Shown here one piece after another: positions 44,555 to 53,277 of a stretch of DNA of 64,000 nucleotides; the stretch's first letter is position 1, and each line of letters opens with the position of its first letter. The stretch covers positions 1 through 64,000 of the forward strand of contig NZ_JACOGD010000009.1 in the NCBI RefSeq assembly GCF_014284235.1, given 5' to 3'. The DNA comes from Cognatundibacterium curvum. GTDB taxonomy: Bacteria; Pseudomonadota; Gammaproteobacteria; Burkholderiales; Burkholderiaceae_D. The notes beneath the pieces were generated by a model. That model did no database searches. It saw nothing but the letters and a program-made list of their open reading frames with translations, and had not been told where the DNA came from. The translations under genes and the position numbers were made by a program.

Positions 44555-46546
44555 ATGAAATATGCTATGAGCCGCGCTTTATTGTTAGGTGCGACACTGA
44601 TTTCCAGCGTATACGCACCTGCCGTGTACGCAGACCCATCCATACCTATCTCAGATTTTTATAAAAAGGCGCAATATAGCGGCCGCCCGATTTTATCGCC
44701 GGATGGACAAAGTATGGCGGTGCTGACGCCACGCAATGGCCGCACTGTGCTGGCAATCATCCGCCTGGACTCGCGTACGCCAAAGATCATCGCCTCCGAT
44801 CCTGACTGGGATATCGTGAGTCCGGTATGGGTCAATAACGAGCGCCTGGCATTCAGCCTGAGCAAGGGCAGTGATGTGGTCTATGAGCAGCAGACCGGTG
44901 GTGGAATGTTTGCCGTTAATACCGATGGTTCCAAGTTCAGAAAAATCACGCCGACCATCAAAGAAGCCATGTCCAACAATTTGCCGTATAAACCTTACCG
45001 GATGTTGGCAAGGGTAGGCGGGGACAGTGCAGATCTGATCGTGGTGAACAATGAGCGTGGCCGCAGCGCGGAATTAGGCGCATCGGACGTGTTACGACTC
45101 GATACGGTCACTGGCCGCACCAGCTTGCTGACTTTTGATAATCCTGGAAAAATTGGTTCCTGGACGCTGGATCATAATCGCGTGATCCGTGCTGGTATCG
45201 CATTAGACGTTGAAGCAGGCAGTAAGCGCATTATACAAAGCGTGTACTACCGTGATGACGAGAAGTCTCCCTGGAAAAAAATTCATCAGGCCTATGTCGA
45301 TGAAGGAAAGACGATGCAGATCGCTGGTTTTGACTACGATAATAAAACCATGTTTGTCGCCGGGCGCTTTGGCGGTCGCGATAAAGAAGCGATACATATC
45401 TGGGACTTCGCTAAAGGAAGTGCAGGCGAAATCATTGCAGATCATCCACTCGTGGATGTAGAGAGCCTGCGCTTTGATAATGCCCGTAAAAAAGTGATAG
45501 GTGCTGTAGTTGATGGCATGAAGGCAGAAACTATTTTCTTTGATGAAGATTACGCCAAACTGGATGCCGCATTCCGCGCCAGTTTTCCAGGCCAGGAAGT
45601 GGATTTTCAGTGGGCTGGAAAAAATGTGGTGTTGTATGTATCGAGTGCCACAAATCCGGGTTCCGTGTATTTCTATGACACTGAGAAAAAGAAGCTGGAA
45701 CCTTTATATGTCATGAAGCCTGAACTCGAAGGGAAGAAACTATCGGATACTTCGGTCATTTCTTATGCTGCGCGGGACGGCCTCAGTATCCCGGCTTACC
45801 TGACTCTGCCTGAAGGTAAAGCTGCGAAGAAGCTGCCGCTGATCGCCTATGTGCATGGTGGACCGCATGCACGGGATGAATATGGCTATGACCCTATGAC
45901 TCAGACCCTGGCATCTCGCGGTTACGCCGTGCTGCAGCCGCAGTTCCGCATGTCTACCGGCTTTGGCTGGAAACATCACACGGCAGGCTGGAAGCAATGG
46001 GGTCTCGCCATGCAGGATGATGTGACGGACGGTGTGAATTATCTGATTAACCAGGGTATCGTCGATAAGGATCGTGTCTGTATTATCGGTGCCAGCTATG
46101 GTGGGTATGCGACTATGTATGGTCTGGTCAAAGATCCCGACTTATACAAGTGTGGTGTGAACTGGGTGGGTGTCACAGACGTCAAAATGCTGTTTACCGT
46201 GAATTGGTCCGACATGTCTGGTCCTTATATGGATAATCTCGGACGCTTAATGCATGGTGATCCGGATAAAGACGATGCTTACTTTGCGAAGTCGTCTGCG
46301 ATCGGCAATGCCAGCAAAATCAAGGCGCCGGTATTGATGGGTTACGGTAGTGAAGATGTGCGCGTACCGCTGATACACGGCGAAAAAATGCGCGATAAAT
46401 TACTGGCCCAGGGTAACACGGTGGAATGGGTGGTGATGGTAGGCGAAGAACACAACTGGTATCGCGAAAGTAACCGGATTAAATGGGGCGAAATGGTCAC
46501 ACGTTTCCTCGATAAGTATATCGGTGACGGCGCAGTAAAAAAATAA
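44555..46546 (+). CDS. Exported S9 family prolyl-oligopeptidase-like peptidase
   Basis: A 663-residue periplasmic or secreted serine peptidase. A signal peptide covers about 1-26 (ending YAPAVYA-DP). A beta-propeller-like N-terminal half (ILSPDGQSMAVL and similar blades) is followed by an alpha/beta-hydrolase domain with the triad in GASYGGYATMYG (S514), GYGSEDVRVPL (D601) and GEEHNW (H633). This fits the S9C acylaminoacyl-peptidase-like group. GGAGACC precedes the ATG. It probably digests peptides delivered by or for the upstream receptor. Confidence 0.9.
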   Translation: MKYAMSRALLLGATLISSVYAPAVYADPSIPISDFYKKAQYSGRPILSPDGQSMAVLTPRNGRTVLAIIRLDSRTPKIIASDPDWDIVSPVWVNNERLAFSLSKGSDVVYEQQTGGGMFAVNTDGSKFRKITPTIKEAMSNNLPYKPYRMLARVGGDSADLIVVNNERGRSAELGASDVLRLDTVTGRTSLLTFDNPGKIGSWTLDHNRVIRAGIALDVEAGSKRIIQSVYYRDDEKSPWKKIHQAYVDEGKTMQIAGFDYDNKTMFVAGRFGGRDKEAIHIWDFAKGSAGEIIADHPLVDVESLRFDNARKKVIGAVVDGMKAETIFFDEDYAKLDAAFRASFPGQEVDFQWAGKNVVLYVSSATNPGSVYFYDTEKKKLEPLYVMKPELEGKKLSDTSVISYAARDGLSIPAYLTLPEGKAAKKLPLIAYVHGGPHARDEYGYDPMTQTLASRGYAVLQPQFRMSTGFGWKHHTAGWKQWGLAMQDDVTDGVNYLINQGIVDKDRVCIIGASYGGYATMYGLVKDPDLYKCGVNWVGVTDVKMLFTVNWSDMSGPYMDNLGRLMHGDPDKDDAYFAKSSAIGNASKIKAPVLMGYGSEDVRVPLIHGEKMRDKLLAQGNTVEWVVMVGEEHNWYRESNRIKWGEMVTRFLDKYIGDGAVKK

Positions 46547-46560
46547 GTCAGTCAGCGGTA

Positions 46561-46592
46561 AAAAAGGCGGAATTCATTTCCGCCTTTTTTTT
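46561..46592 (+). terminator. Terminator after the S9 peptidase
   Basis: AAAAAGGCGGAA/TTCCGCC stem with a small loop followed by eight T residues. Confidence 0.88.
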
Positions 46593-46712
46593 GTTTAGTA
46601 TCGCAGGAGAACACAGCTGTATCAACAGATTGGGAAAGATCGGTATTGACGCCTATTTTTTGCCGCATTAGGCTGTCGGTCTTGATATCCAGTAGCATAC
46701 CGGGAGTATAGT

Positions 46713-47204
46713 TTGGCAAAAAAAGAGCATGTATCAGAAACGCCCGCAACGCAGTTTCTGAAGAAAAAAGGCCTCAGTTATTCGGAACATCCGTATGCGT
46801 ATGAAGAGCATGGTGGTACGGCTGTCTCATCGCGAGAGCTTGGGGTGGATGAGCATTGCGTGATTAAAACACTGGTGATGCAGGATGAAGCGGCAAAGCC
46901 CTTGATTGTGCTGATGCATGGCGATTGCAAAGTATCGACTAAAAATCTGGCACGCCAGACTGGCCGAAAAAGTATAGAGCCTTGTAAGCCTGAAGTCGCG
47001 CAGAAACACTCAGGTTATCTGGTCGGTGGGACCTCGCCCTTTGGCACCAAAAAAATCATGCCTGTGTATGTCGAGGAAAGCATATTGAGTCTGCCGCGCA
47101 TCTACATCAATGGTGGGCGCCGTGGTTATCTGATAGGAATTGCACCGCAGATTTTGATTGATGCCTTGTCCGCACAGGCTGTGCGTTGCGCATTAGAAGA
47201 GTAA
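46713..47204 (+). CDS. ybaK: YbaK/EbsC-type aminoacyl-tRNA deacylase (Cys-tRNA(Pro) deacylase)
   Basis: A 163-residue editing protein that hydrolyses mischarged tRNA, most likely Cys-tRNA(Pro). Family features are EHPYAYEEHGGTAV, HCVIKTLVMQD, LARQTGRKSIEPC and GYLVGGTSPFGTKK. The start is TTG at 46713: GGGAG at 46702-46706 is ideally spaced and no in-frame ATG lies nearby, so translation is probably weak by design. Confidence 0.88.
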   Translation: MAKKEHVSETPATQFLKKKGLSYSEHPYAYEEHGGTAVSSRELGVDEHCVIKTLVMQDEAAKPLIVLMHGDCKVSTKNLARQTGRKSIEPCKPEVAQKHSGYLVGGTSPFGTKKIMPVYVEESILSLPRIYINGGRRGYLIGIAPQILIDALSAQAVRCALEE

Positions 47205-47304
47205 TTTTAGTCAGGTATAGGATAGAATTCTGGCTTTACATCCGGGCGGGCTTGCGTATCCAGTCCTGGTCCTGCCGTGTGGCAGCTCATCTCTGAAGGA
47301 AAAA

Positions 47305-47910
47305 ATGTACACCTTAATTGCAATGCTTCTCGCCTATCTGATTGGCTCTGTTTCTTTCGCTGTTGTTGTCAGCTATGGCTTTGGTTTGTCTGACCCGCGC
47401 ACCTATGGCTCTAAGAATCCCGGTGCAACCAATGTACTGCGCAGCGGGCATAAAGCTGCTGCGATACTCACCTTACTGGGCGATGCGCTCAAAGGCTGGT
47501 TTGCGGTCTGGCTGGCGCAGCATTTCAGTGAACAGTTTGGTCTGGACACGCTGGCATTGGCAGGTGTGGCACTGGCCGTATTTATCGGACATTTGTGGCC
47601 GGTATTCTTCAAATTTATTGGCGGTAAAGGCGTCGCGACTGCCGCTGGGGTGCTGATCGGTATTAATCCATGGCTGGGACTGGCAACGCTGGCAACCTGG
47701 CTGATCATTGCTTACGCCTTCCGCTATTCTTCACTGGCGGCATTAATCGCCTCTCTGTTTGCGCCTCTGTATTATGGATTTTTGTTTGGCCCTGACACGA
47801 TGATGCTGGCCGTCTTCATCATGTGCGGTTTGCTGATTTATCGCCATCGTCAGAACATTGCGAATCTGATGGCGGGTAAAGAAAGTAAAATCGGTAGCAA
47901 AAAAAAATAA
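47305..47910 (+). CDS. plsY: Glycerol-3-phosphate acyltransferase PlsY
   Basis: A 201-residue inner-membrane enzyme that transfers acyl from acyl-phosphate to glycerol-3-phosphate, the first step in phospholipid synthesis. Motifs are [33 protein letters not shown] and [18 protein letters not shown], which match PlsY conserved loops 1-3. It is near tsaD, a common neighbourhood for plsY. Confidence 0.94.
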   Translation: MYTLIAMLLAYLIGSVSFAVVVSYGFGLSDPRTYGSKNPGATNVLRSGHKAAAILTLLGDALKGWFAVWLAQHFSEQFGLDTLALAGVALAVFIGHLWPVFFKFIGGKGVATAAGVLIGINPWLGLATLATWLIIAYAFRYSSLAALIASLFAPLYYGFLFGPDTMMLAVFIMCGLLIYRHRQNIANLMAGKESKIGSKKK

Positions 47911-48062
47911 ACCTGAACACTTCTATGCCATGGGAACCCGGTGCTTTCATGGCTGAGACGTACATCGCTGTTGCTGTTAAATAAAAAAATTTCAATTTGG
48001 TAATTTCTCAACTATCATCAATTAGCAAGATCCGGATTTATTCAATTTTTTCCAGGAGTGCA

Positions 48063-48536
48063 ATGATGATGAAACTTCTTCAGTTCAAAATTTTTTTGCA
48101 AGTGCTGCTGTTAGTCGGCGGCTTAAGTGCTGGCTTAACATGGGCGCAGGAACAGGGTACGCCAGCGGAAGCAAAAGCGATGGTGCAGCGGACTATCGAG
48201 AGTATGAAAAAAAATGGTATTGACAGTACCGTCGCTGACGTAAATAAAAAAGATAGTAAGTATCAGGACCGTGATCTGTACATTGTTGTGTATGACATCA
48301 ACGGTAAAAATCTCGCCCATATCAATTCCAAGATGATAGGCAAAGATCTCTCAGATCTGAAAGACGCTGATGGTAAGTACTTCGTACGTGAGCGCATAGA
48401 ACTGGTGAAAAAGAAAGGCAGTGGCTGGCAAGACTACAAATTCGTCAACCCGGTTTCTAAGCAGATAGAGCCAAAATCTATGTATGTCGAAAGGTACGAG
48501 GATGTGATTGTAGGCTGTGGGGTCTACAAAAAATAA
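48063..48536 (+). CDS. Exported single-Cache-domain protein
   Basis: A 157-residue exported protein. Three consecutive ATGs begin at 48063; AGGAG at 48054-48058 fits the second (48066) about as well. A signal peptide (LLLVGGLSAGLTWA-QE) is followed by a sCache_2-like domain: AKAMVQRTIESMKKNG, LYIVVYDINGKNLAHINSKMIGKDL and GSGWQDYKFVNP. Such lone Cache domains bind small ligands in the periplasm, perhaps presenting them to a receptor. No receptor gene adjoins. Confidence 0.82.
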   Translation: MMMKLLQFKIFLQVLLLVGGLSAGLTWAQEQGTPAEAKAMVQRTIESMKKNGIDSTVADVNKKDSKYQDRDLYIVVYDINGKNLAHINSKMIGKDLSDLKDADGKYFVRERIELVKKKGSGWQDYKFVNPVSKQIEPKSMYVERYEDVIVGCGVYKK

Positions 48537-48547
48537 TAAGTACTGAG

Positions 48548-48592
48548 CCTATCCATGTCGGGTTTGGTTTGACCATGCAAGGCATGGATAGG
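48548..48592. repeat. Inverted repeat between the Cache gene and tsaD
   Basis: CCTATCCATG (48548-48557) and CATGGATAGG (48583-48592) are perfect 10-bp arms around a 25-nt loop between convergent genes. No T-run follows, so it is not a normal terminator. It may still shape both mRNA 3' ends. Confidence 0.5.
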
Positions 48593-48604
48593 CGGGCGAT
48601 GGAA

Positions 48605-49633
48605 TTAGGCTGGTTGCAGTTCTTGCAGTGGCCAGCGCGGACGCACATTAAATCCATAATCGGTGGTTGCCAGTGCCGGATTGTTTTTCAGGCGCATCGC
48701 TCCCGCGAAGGCTATCATGGCACCATTATCGGTACAGAATTGCAATTCAGGGTAATACACGGTAAAGCGCTTTTTACTGGCGGCTGCATTCAGTGCTTCT
48801 CTTAACTGCCGGTTAGCGCCGACGCCGCCCGCGATCACCAAGCGTTTCAAGCCTGAGTGTTTCATGGCATTGACACACTTGGCCACCAATACATCCACAA
48901 TGGCTTCCACAAAGCCACGCGCGATGTTTTCCTTATCCGTCTGGCTCAAAGGCGTTTCTGATTTTTTGACGACGGTCAGCACCGCAGTTTTCAGACCGGA
49001 AAAGCTGAAGTTAAAATCCTTGGAGTGCAGCATAGGCCGTGGAAAAGTGTGGACGCCAGTCTGACCGCGCTCCGCCATAGCTGAAATGGCGGGGCCGCCC
49101 GGGTAATCCAGACCAAGTAATTTGGCAGATTTATCAAAGGCTTCGCCTGCTGCATCATCCAGGGTTTCACCCAATAACTGATACTGGCCCACACCATCAA
49201 CCCGCATCAATTGCGTATGTCCACCCGAGACCAGTAAGGCGATAAATGGAAATTCTGGCGCGGGTGTTGCGAGTAAGGGTGACAGCAGATGGCCTTCCAG
49301 ATGATGCACGCCGAGTACAGGTTTATTCAGTGCCATGCCCAGGCCACAGGCAAATGAGGCACCCACCAGCAGCGCACCCGCCAGGCCAGGGCCCTGAGTA
49401 TAGGCGATGGCATCGATATCCTGTTTGTGCTTGCCTGCCTTTTGCATGACATCCTGCAGCAAGGGAAGTGCACGGCGTACGTGATCGCGTGAAGCCAGCT
49501 CGGGTACCACACCGCCATATTCCTGATGCATCGCGATCTGTGAATGCAGGGCATGTGCAAGCAGACCGTGCTCGGTATCATACAGAGCCAGTCCGGTTTC
49601 ATCACAGGAAGATTCAACGCCTAAAACTATCAT
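48605..49633 (-). CDS. tsaD: tRNA N6-threonylcarbamoyladenosine transferase TsaD
   Basis: A 342-residue enzyme that moves threonylcarbamoyl to A37 of ANN-decoding tRNAs, together with TsaB and TsaE (tsaE is at 30807). Typical motifs are [30 protein letters not shown] with metal-binding His residues, [10 protein letters not shown] and [13 protein letters not shown]. Confidence 0.95.
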   Translation of the reverse strand: MIVLGVESSCDETGLALYDTEHGLLAHALHSQIAMHQEYGGVVPELASRDHVRRALPLLQDVMQKAGKHKQDIDAIAYTQGPGLAGALLVGASFACGLGMALNKPVLGVHHLEGHLLSPLLATPAPEFPFIALLVSGGHTQLMRVDGVGQYQLLGETLDDAAGEAFDKSAKLLGLDYPGGPAISAMAERGQTGVHTFPRPMLHSKDFNFSFSGLKTAVLTVVKKSETPLSQTDKENIARGFVEAIVDVLVAKCVNAMKHSGLKRLVIAGGVGANRQLREALNAAASKKRFTVYYPELQFCTDNGAMIAFAGAMRLKNNPALATTDYGFNVRPRWPLQELQPA

Positions 49634-49683
49634 GGGAAATACTCAAAAATGACTACATGCCAGGGCAGCATGCAAAGGCGCGA

Positions 49684-52600
49684 TTATACCTTCGTCAGAG
49701 TTTCAGGGTGAGCCGGCGCGGCTAATTGGTAGGGCAACTCAAAATAAAAAGTGGCACCCTGACCTGGTATAGATTCGAAACCGACCTGACCGCCCATATG
49801 CTCGACCAGCTCACGAGTAATCGCTAATCCCAATCCCGTGCCTCCTTTTTCTCTGGTATCAGAGGAGTCAGCCTGTGCAAACTTCTGGAATATTCTGCTT
49901 CTGAACTCTTTTGGGATGCCATTTCCCTTATCTGTCACGCTGATGCGTACATGCTGATGGTGCAAACTGGTAGAAATCATCACTGTTTCCTGCTGCGGGG
50001 AATATTTAATGGCATTCGACAGCAAGTTGGAAATAATTTGCATGAAACGTTGACTATCGACGGAAATCAGGACGTCGGGCACAGGTTCACTGACAGCCAG
50101 TCGTATCTGCCTCTGCGCACCAAAGGTGGTATTGGTTTCCACCGATTGCTGCAGTAAAGCGTTTAAGGCCAATTGCTGGATATGGAAGTGCATTTTTCCT
50201 GCGCTGAGCTTCTCCATATCGAGCAGATCATCAATCAGATAAGTCAGGCGCTGACTGTTTTTACTCGCAATATTGAGCAGCGGCGTCAGGCTGTCGGGCA
50301 AAGTACCGGTTGCACCGCCCAGTAATAAGCCGAGCGCGCCGGAAATGGAGGTCAGTGGAGTACGCAATTCATGGCTGACAGTGGAGATAAATTCACTCTT
50401 AATGCGATCCAGGCGTTTTCGCTCTGTGATGTCGCGCATCAGTCCTATGTATAAGGGACGTCCCTGCCGGGTCACCGCAGATACCGACAGATCGAGCGGA
50501 AAAACATTACCATCTTTTTTTCGTGCTTCGATTTCCTGTGCCGCCCCCAGCACCGCATGTCCTTCCAGTTCGCGTCCCTGAAAAAGATGCGCGCCTACTG
50601 GCGTATGCTCAGGTAATAATACGCTGAAATGCTGCCCTGTCAGTTCATCGCGCTGATAGCCAAAGATATTGGCGGCGGCTGGATTTACCGCATCTATCCT
50701 GCCTTTGTGATTGACAGTGATGATCCCGTCGAGCACATTGTCGAGTATCGCCTGGGTATGTGCAGCCTGATCCTGCATCGCCTGTTCGCTGGCTTTGGTG
50801 ATGCTGATATCCTGAAAAATCCCGTACAGTTTGTGGATCTGGTAATCCTTAAACTGGGCTAAACCGATCACGCGTACCCAGCGTTCATTGCCTTTGGCAG
50901 TGATGATTTTGAATTCAGAGTCAAACTTCTGCCCCTTGTTTAGTGCATCATAAAGTAAGCTCTTGATGCGCTCCCTGTGCTTTCCTTTTTTGTAAAAATT
51001 CAGTGCCTGCTCGGTATCGCACTCAAAATCTTCAGCCACTTCGTGTATTTGCCGCGTAACTTTACTCCAATACAGTTTTTTGTCTGATAAATCGTACTCC
51101 CATGTGCCGATACGTGCGGCGGCATTTGACTGTTCCAGTAATTCGTAGGCATGCGCCAGCTGTTCTTCTGCCAGTCGCTCCTGCGTCACATCCTGGTGAC
51201 TGCCAGACATCAGCAGTGGGGCGCCGTCATCGCTCCAGTTAACGACGCAGCCACGATCTCTGACCCATATCCAATGTCCATTCTTGTGGCGCAGACGTGT
51301 GGTCAGGTCGTAATACGGAACCTCACCACTGAAGTGTTGCTGAAGTAAGCGACTGGCTATTTTGAGATCATCTGGGTGACAAAGATTGAGCCAGGTTTGT
51401 GTTGTCGTCGGTGATAATTCTTCCAGGGTATAGCCCAGCATTTCCGCCCAGCGTTCGTTAAAAATAGTATTGCCCGAGGGAATATGACATTCCCAGGTAC
51501 CGATATTGGTGCCTTCTATAATATTGGCGAGGCGCTTTTCACTTTCTTCATGCTGGCGCTGTATGCGGTCAGCATTCACCAGTTGACCTACCGTGATTTG
51601 CATAGGGTGCATGAAATCAGCCAGTTCCCTGGTATAGCCATTCTTGCGGTTCGCCAGGCCTATCATGGCCACTAATTTGCCATCGTGGTGTACCGGTATG
51701 CCCAGAAATGTCCTGAGTTCAGGATGCCCTTCCGGAATACCCGTGGCACGCGGATCATTGTTGGCATCGTTCGCAATCACGACTTCCTGGCTCAGTAACA
51801 CATACCCGAATAAGGTGCGCGTATTGGTAAATTCCAGACCACTCGCATGATTTTTCTCAACGAATTCCTTAGTCGCCTTATTCCATGCGATATCGGTAAT
51901 GGAATAAGTTTTTAAATAGGGCGAGTTCAGTTTGTCATACAGCACTTCACCGACAAAGCCGTATTCGCTTTCGGTCAGTCGCAGCATGTCTTCCAATAGC
52001 GTGTCGAAGCCCTTGCTACGTTCTTTTCCTTTAATGAATTGCGTTTGTGCTTTCGCAATCGTGGCATTCATTAATTCCTGCATCGCGAGGGAATGGTTCA
52101 GCTCCATGCGTCGCAGAGTCACATTCACCCAGTCGCCCAGAATATTGATGAACTCTTTTTCTGTACCGGAATAGGGATTGGCGCGTGCGACTTTATCTGA
52201 AAATCCCAATGTGCCATAACGCTCCCCATCCATGAATAAGGGAATGCCGATATAGGTTTCCTGTTTAAATTGCATGTAACTGGGATGCAGCCGGTACGGA
52301 CTGGTGAACACATTTTCCAGCGCAAACACACCATGTTCGCGGCTCACCAGGTCAGAGTAGGTCTCCGAACGCGGGAAAATCTGCCCTTCCAGATTGTCGC
52401 AGGTGTCAGGATGCTGTACCAGGATTTCCATTCTGTCGTCTGACAGCTTACGTGATATCACGCCGGTGGTGAGCTGCAGATATTGACATCCCAGCGCCAG
52501 TGTTTCACGCAATAGCGTGATCGGGTCCTCAAAGCTCAGCGAAGTAATTCGGGTCAGCGTCAGCAGCGCATCATGCTGACGTTGTGCCTGCTGACTGGCA

Positions 52601-53073
52601 ATTTCATGCTCCACACAAGCCGCAAGTTCAAGCAGAATTTTTTCTTCATGCGCACTTAGCTCACGCGGCTGATCGTCGATCAAACACAGACTGCCCAGTC
52701 GTTGTCCGTTTGGGGCGTGCAAAGGCGCACCGGCATAAAAGCGGATAAATGGCGCATGCAGCACCAGAGGATTATCCGCAAAACGCGGATCTTTTTTTGC
52801 ATCTCCGACCACCAGTAAGTCGGAAGAAAGTATGGTATGTCCGCAAAAAGAGATATCTCTTGGTGTTTCACAGACATCCAGGCCCTGTTTTGATTTTAAC
52901 CACTGACGGTTGGTGTCAACCAGAGAAATCAATACTATTTTGCACTGAAACAGCTGTCGCGCCAGTCTGGTCAGCCGGTCGAAGCGCTCTTCGGGCTGGG
53001 TATCAAGCAATCCACATTGCCTCAGTGTTTTGAGGCGTAGTTTTTCGTCATGAGGAAGTTCCGGTGGCTGCAT
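49684..53073 (-). CDS. Soluble multi-domain (GAF/PAS) sensor histidine kinase
   Basis: A 1129-residue protein without membrane segments. Order by eye: GAF (about 20-160; ISFCGHTIL and GAPLHAPNGQRLGSLCLID), a second GAF (about 170-325), a third GAF (about 345-500; LRTFLGIPVHHDGKLVAMIGLANR), three PAS/PAC units (about 510-880; HPDDL, RDRGCV, GRIDAVNPAAANIFGY), then the kinase core with H-box STVSHELRTPLTSISG, N-box NLLSNAIKY, DKGNGIP and GGTGLGLAI. No response regulator adjoins; the next gene is a GGDEF-EAL protein on the same strand, so a link to cyclic-di-GMP is possible but unproven. Confidence 0.88.
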   Translation of the reverse strand: MQPPELPHDEKLRLKTLRQCGLLDTQPEERFDRLTRLARQLFQCKIVLISLVDTNRQWLKSKQGLDVCETPRDISFCGHTILSSDLLVVGDAKKDPRFADNPLVLHAPFIRFYAGAPLHAPNGQRLGSLCLIDDQPRELSAHEEKILLELAACVEHEIASQQAQRQHDALLTLTRITSLSFEDPITLLRETLALGCQYLQLTTGVISRKLSDDRMEILVQHPDTCDNLEGQIFPRSETYSDLVSREHGVFALENVFTSPYRLHPSYMQFKQETYIGIPLFMDGERYGTLGFSDKVARANPYSGTEKEFINILGDWVNVTLRRMELNHSLAMQELMNATIAKAQTQFIKGKERSKGFDTLLEDMLRLTESEYGFVGEVLYDKLNSPYLKTYSITDIAWNKATKEFVEKNHASGLEFTNTRTLFGYVLLSQEVVIANDANNDPRATGIPEGHPELRTFLGIPVHHDGKLVAMIGLANRKNGYTRELADFMHPMQITVGQLVNADRIQRQHEESEKRLANIIEGTNIGTWECHIPSGNTIFNERWAEMLGYTLEELSPTTTQTWLNLCHPDDLKIASRLLQQHFSGEVPYYDLTTRLRHKNGHWIWVRDRGCVVNWSDDGAPLLMSGSHQDVTQERLAEEQLAHAYELLEQSNAAARIGTWEYDLSDKKLYWSKVTRQIHEVAEDFECDTEQALNFYKKGKHRERIKSLLYDALNKGQKFDSEFKIITAKGNERWVRVIGLAQFKDYQIHKLYGIFQDISITKASEQAMQDQAAHTQAILDNVLDGIITVNHKGRIDAVNPAAANIFGYQRDELTGQHFSVLLPEHTPVGAHLFQGRELEGHAVLGAAQEIEARKKDGNVFPLDLSVSAVTRQGRPLYIGLMRDITERKRLDRIKSEFISTVSHELRTPLTSISGALGLLLGGATGTLPDSLTPLLNIASKNSQRLTYLIDDLLDMEKLSAGKMHFHIQQLALNALLQQSVETNTTFGAQRQIRLAVSEPVPDVLISVDSQRFMQIISNLLSNAIKYSPQQETVMISTSLHHQHVRISVTDKGNGIPKEFRSRIFQKFAQADSSDTREKGGTGLGLAITRELVEHMGGQVGFESIPGQGATFYFELPYQLAAPAHPETLTKV

Positions 53074-53277
53074 AACTTAAACTGGCTGTCAGGTGAGGTC
53101 GGTGCTGAGCAAAGATTGCAGAACGATGCTGAATCTCAATAAAGCTATAGCATTGCCTGCTTTTTTGCTTCGATCGAAAACAAACATAGCATTGCCTCAG
53201 AAATATACTTCATTTAAGCAATATTAATGCGAAGCTTATATCTTTTTTCTGAGAAATGTAGGCTAAAAACCAGAGAA

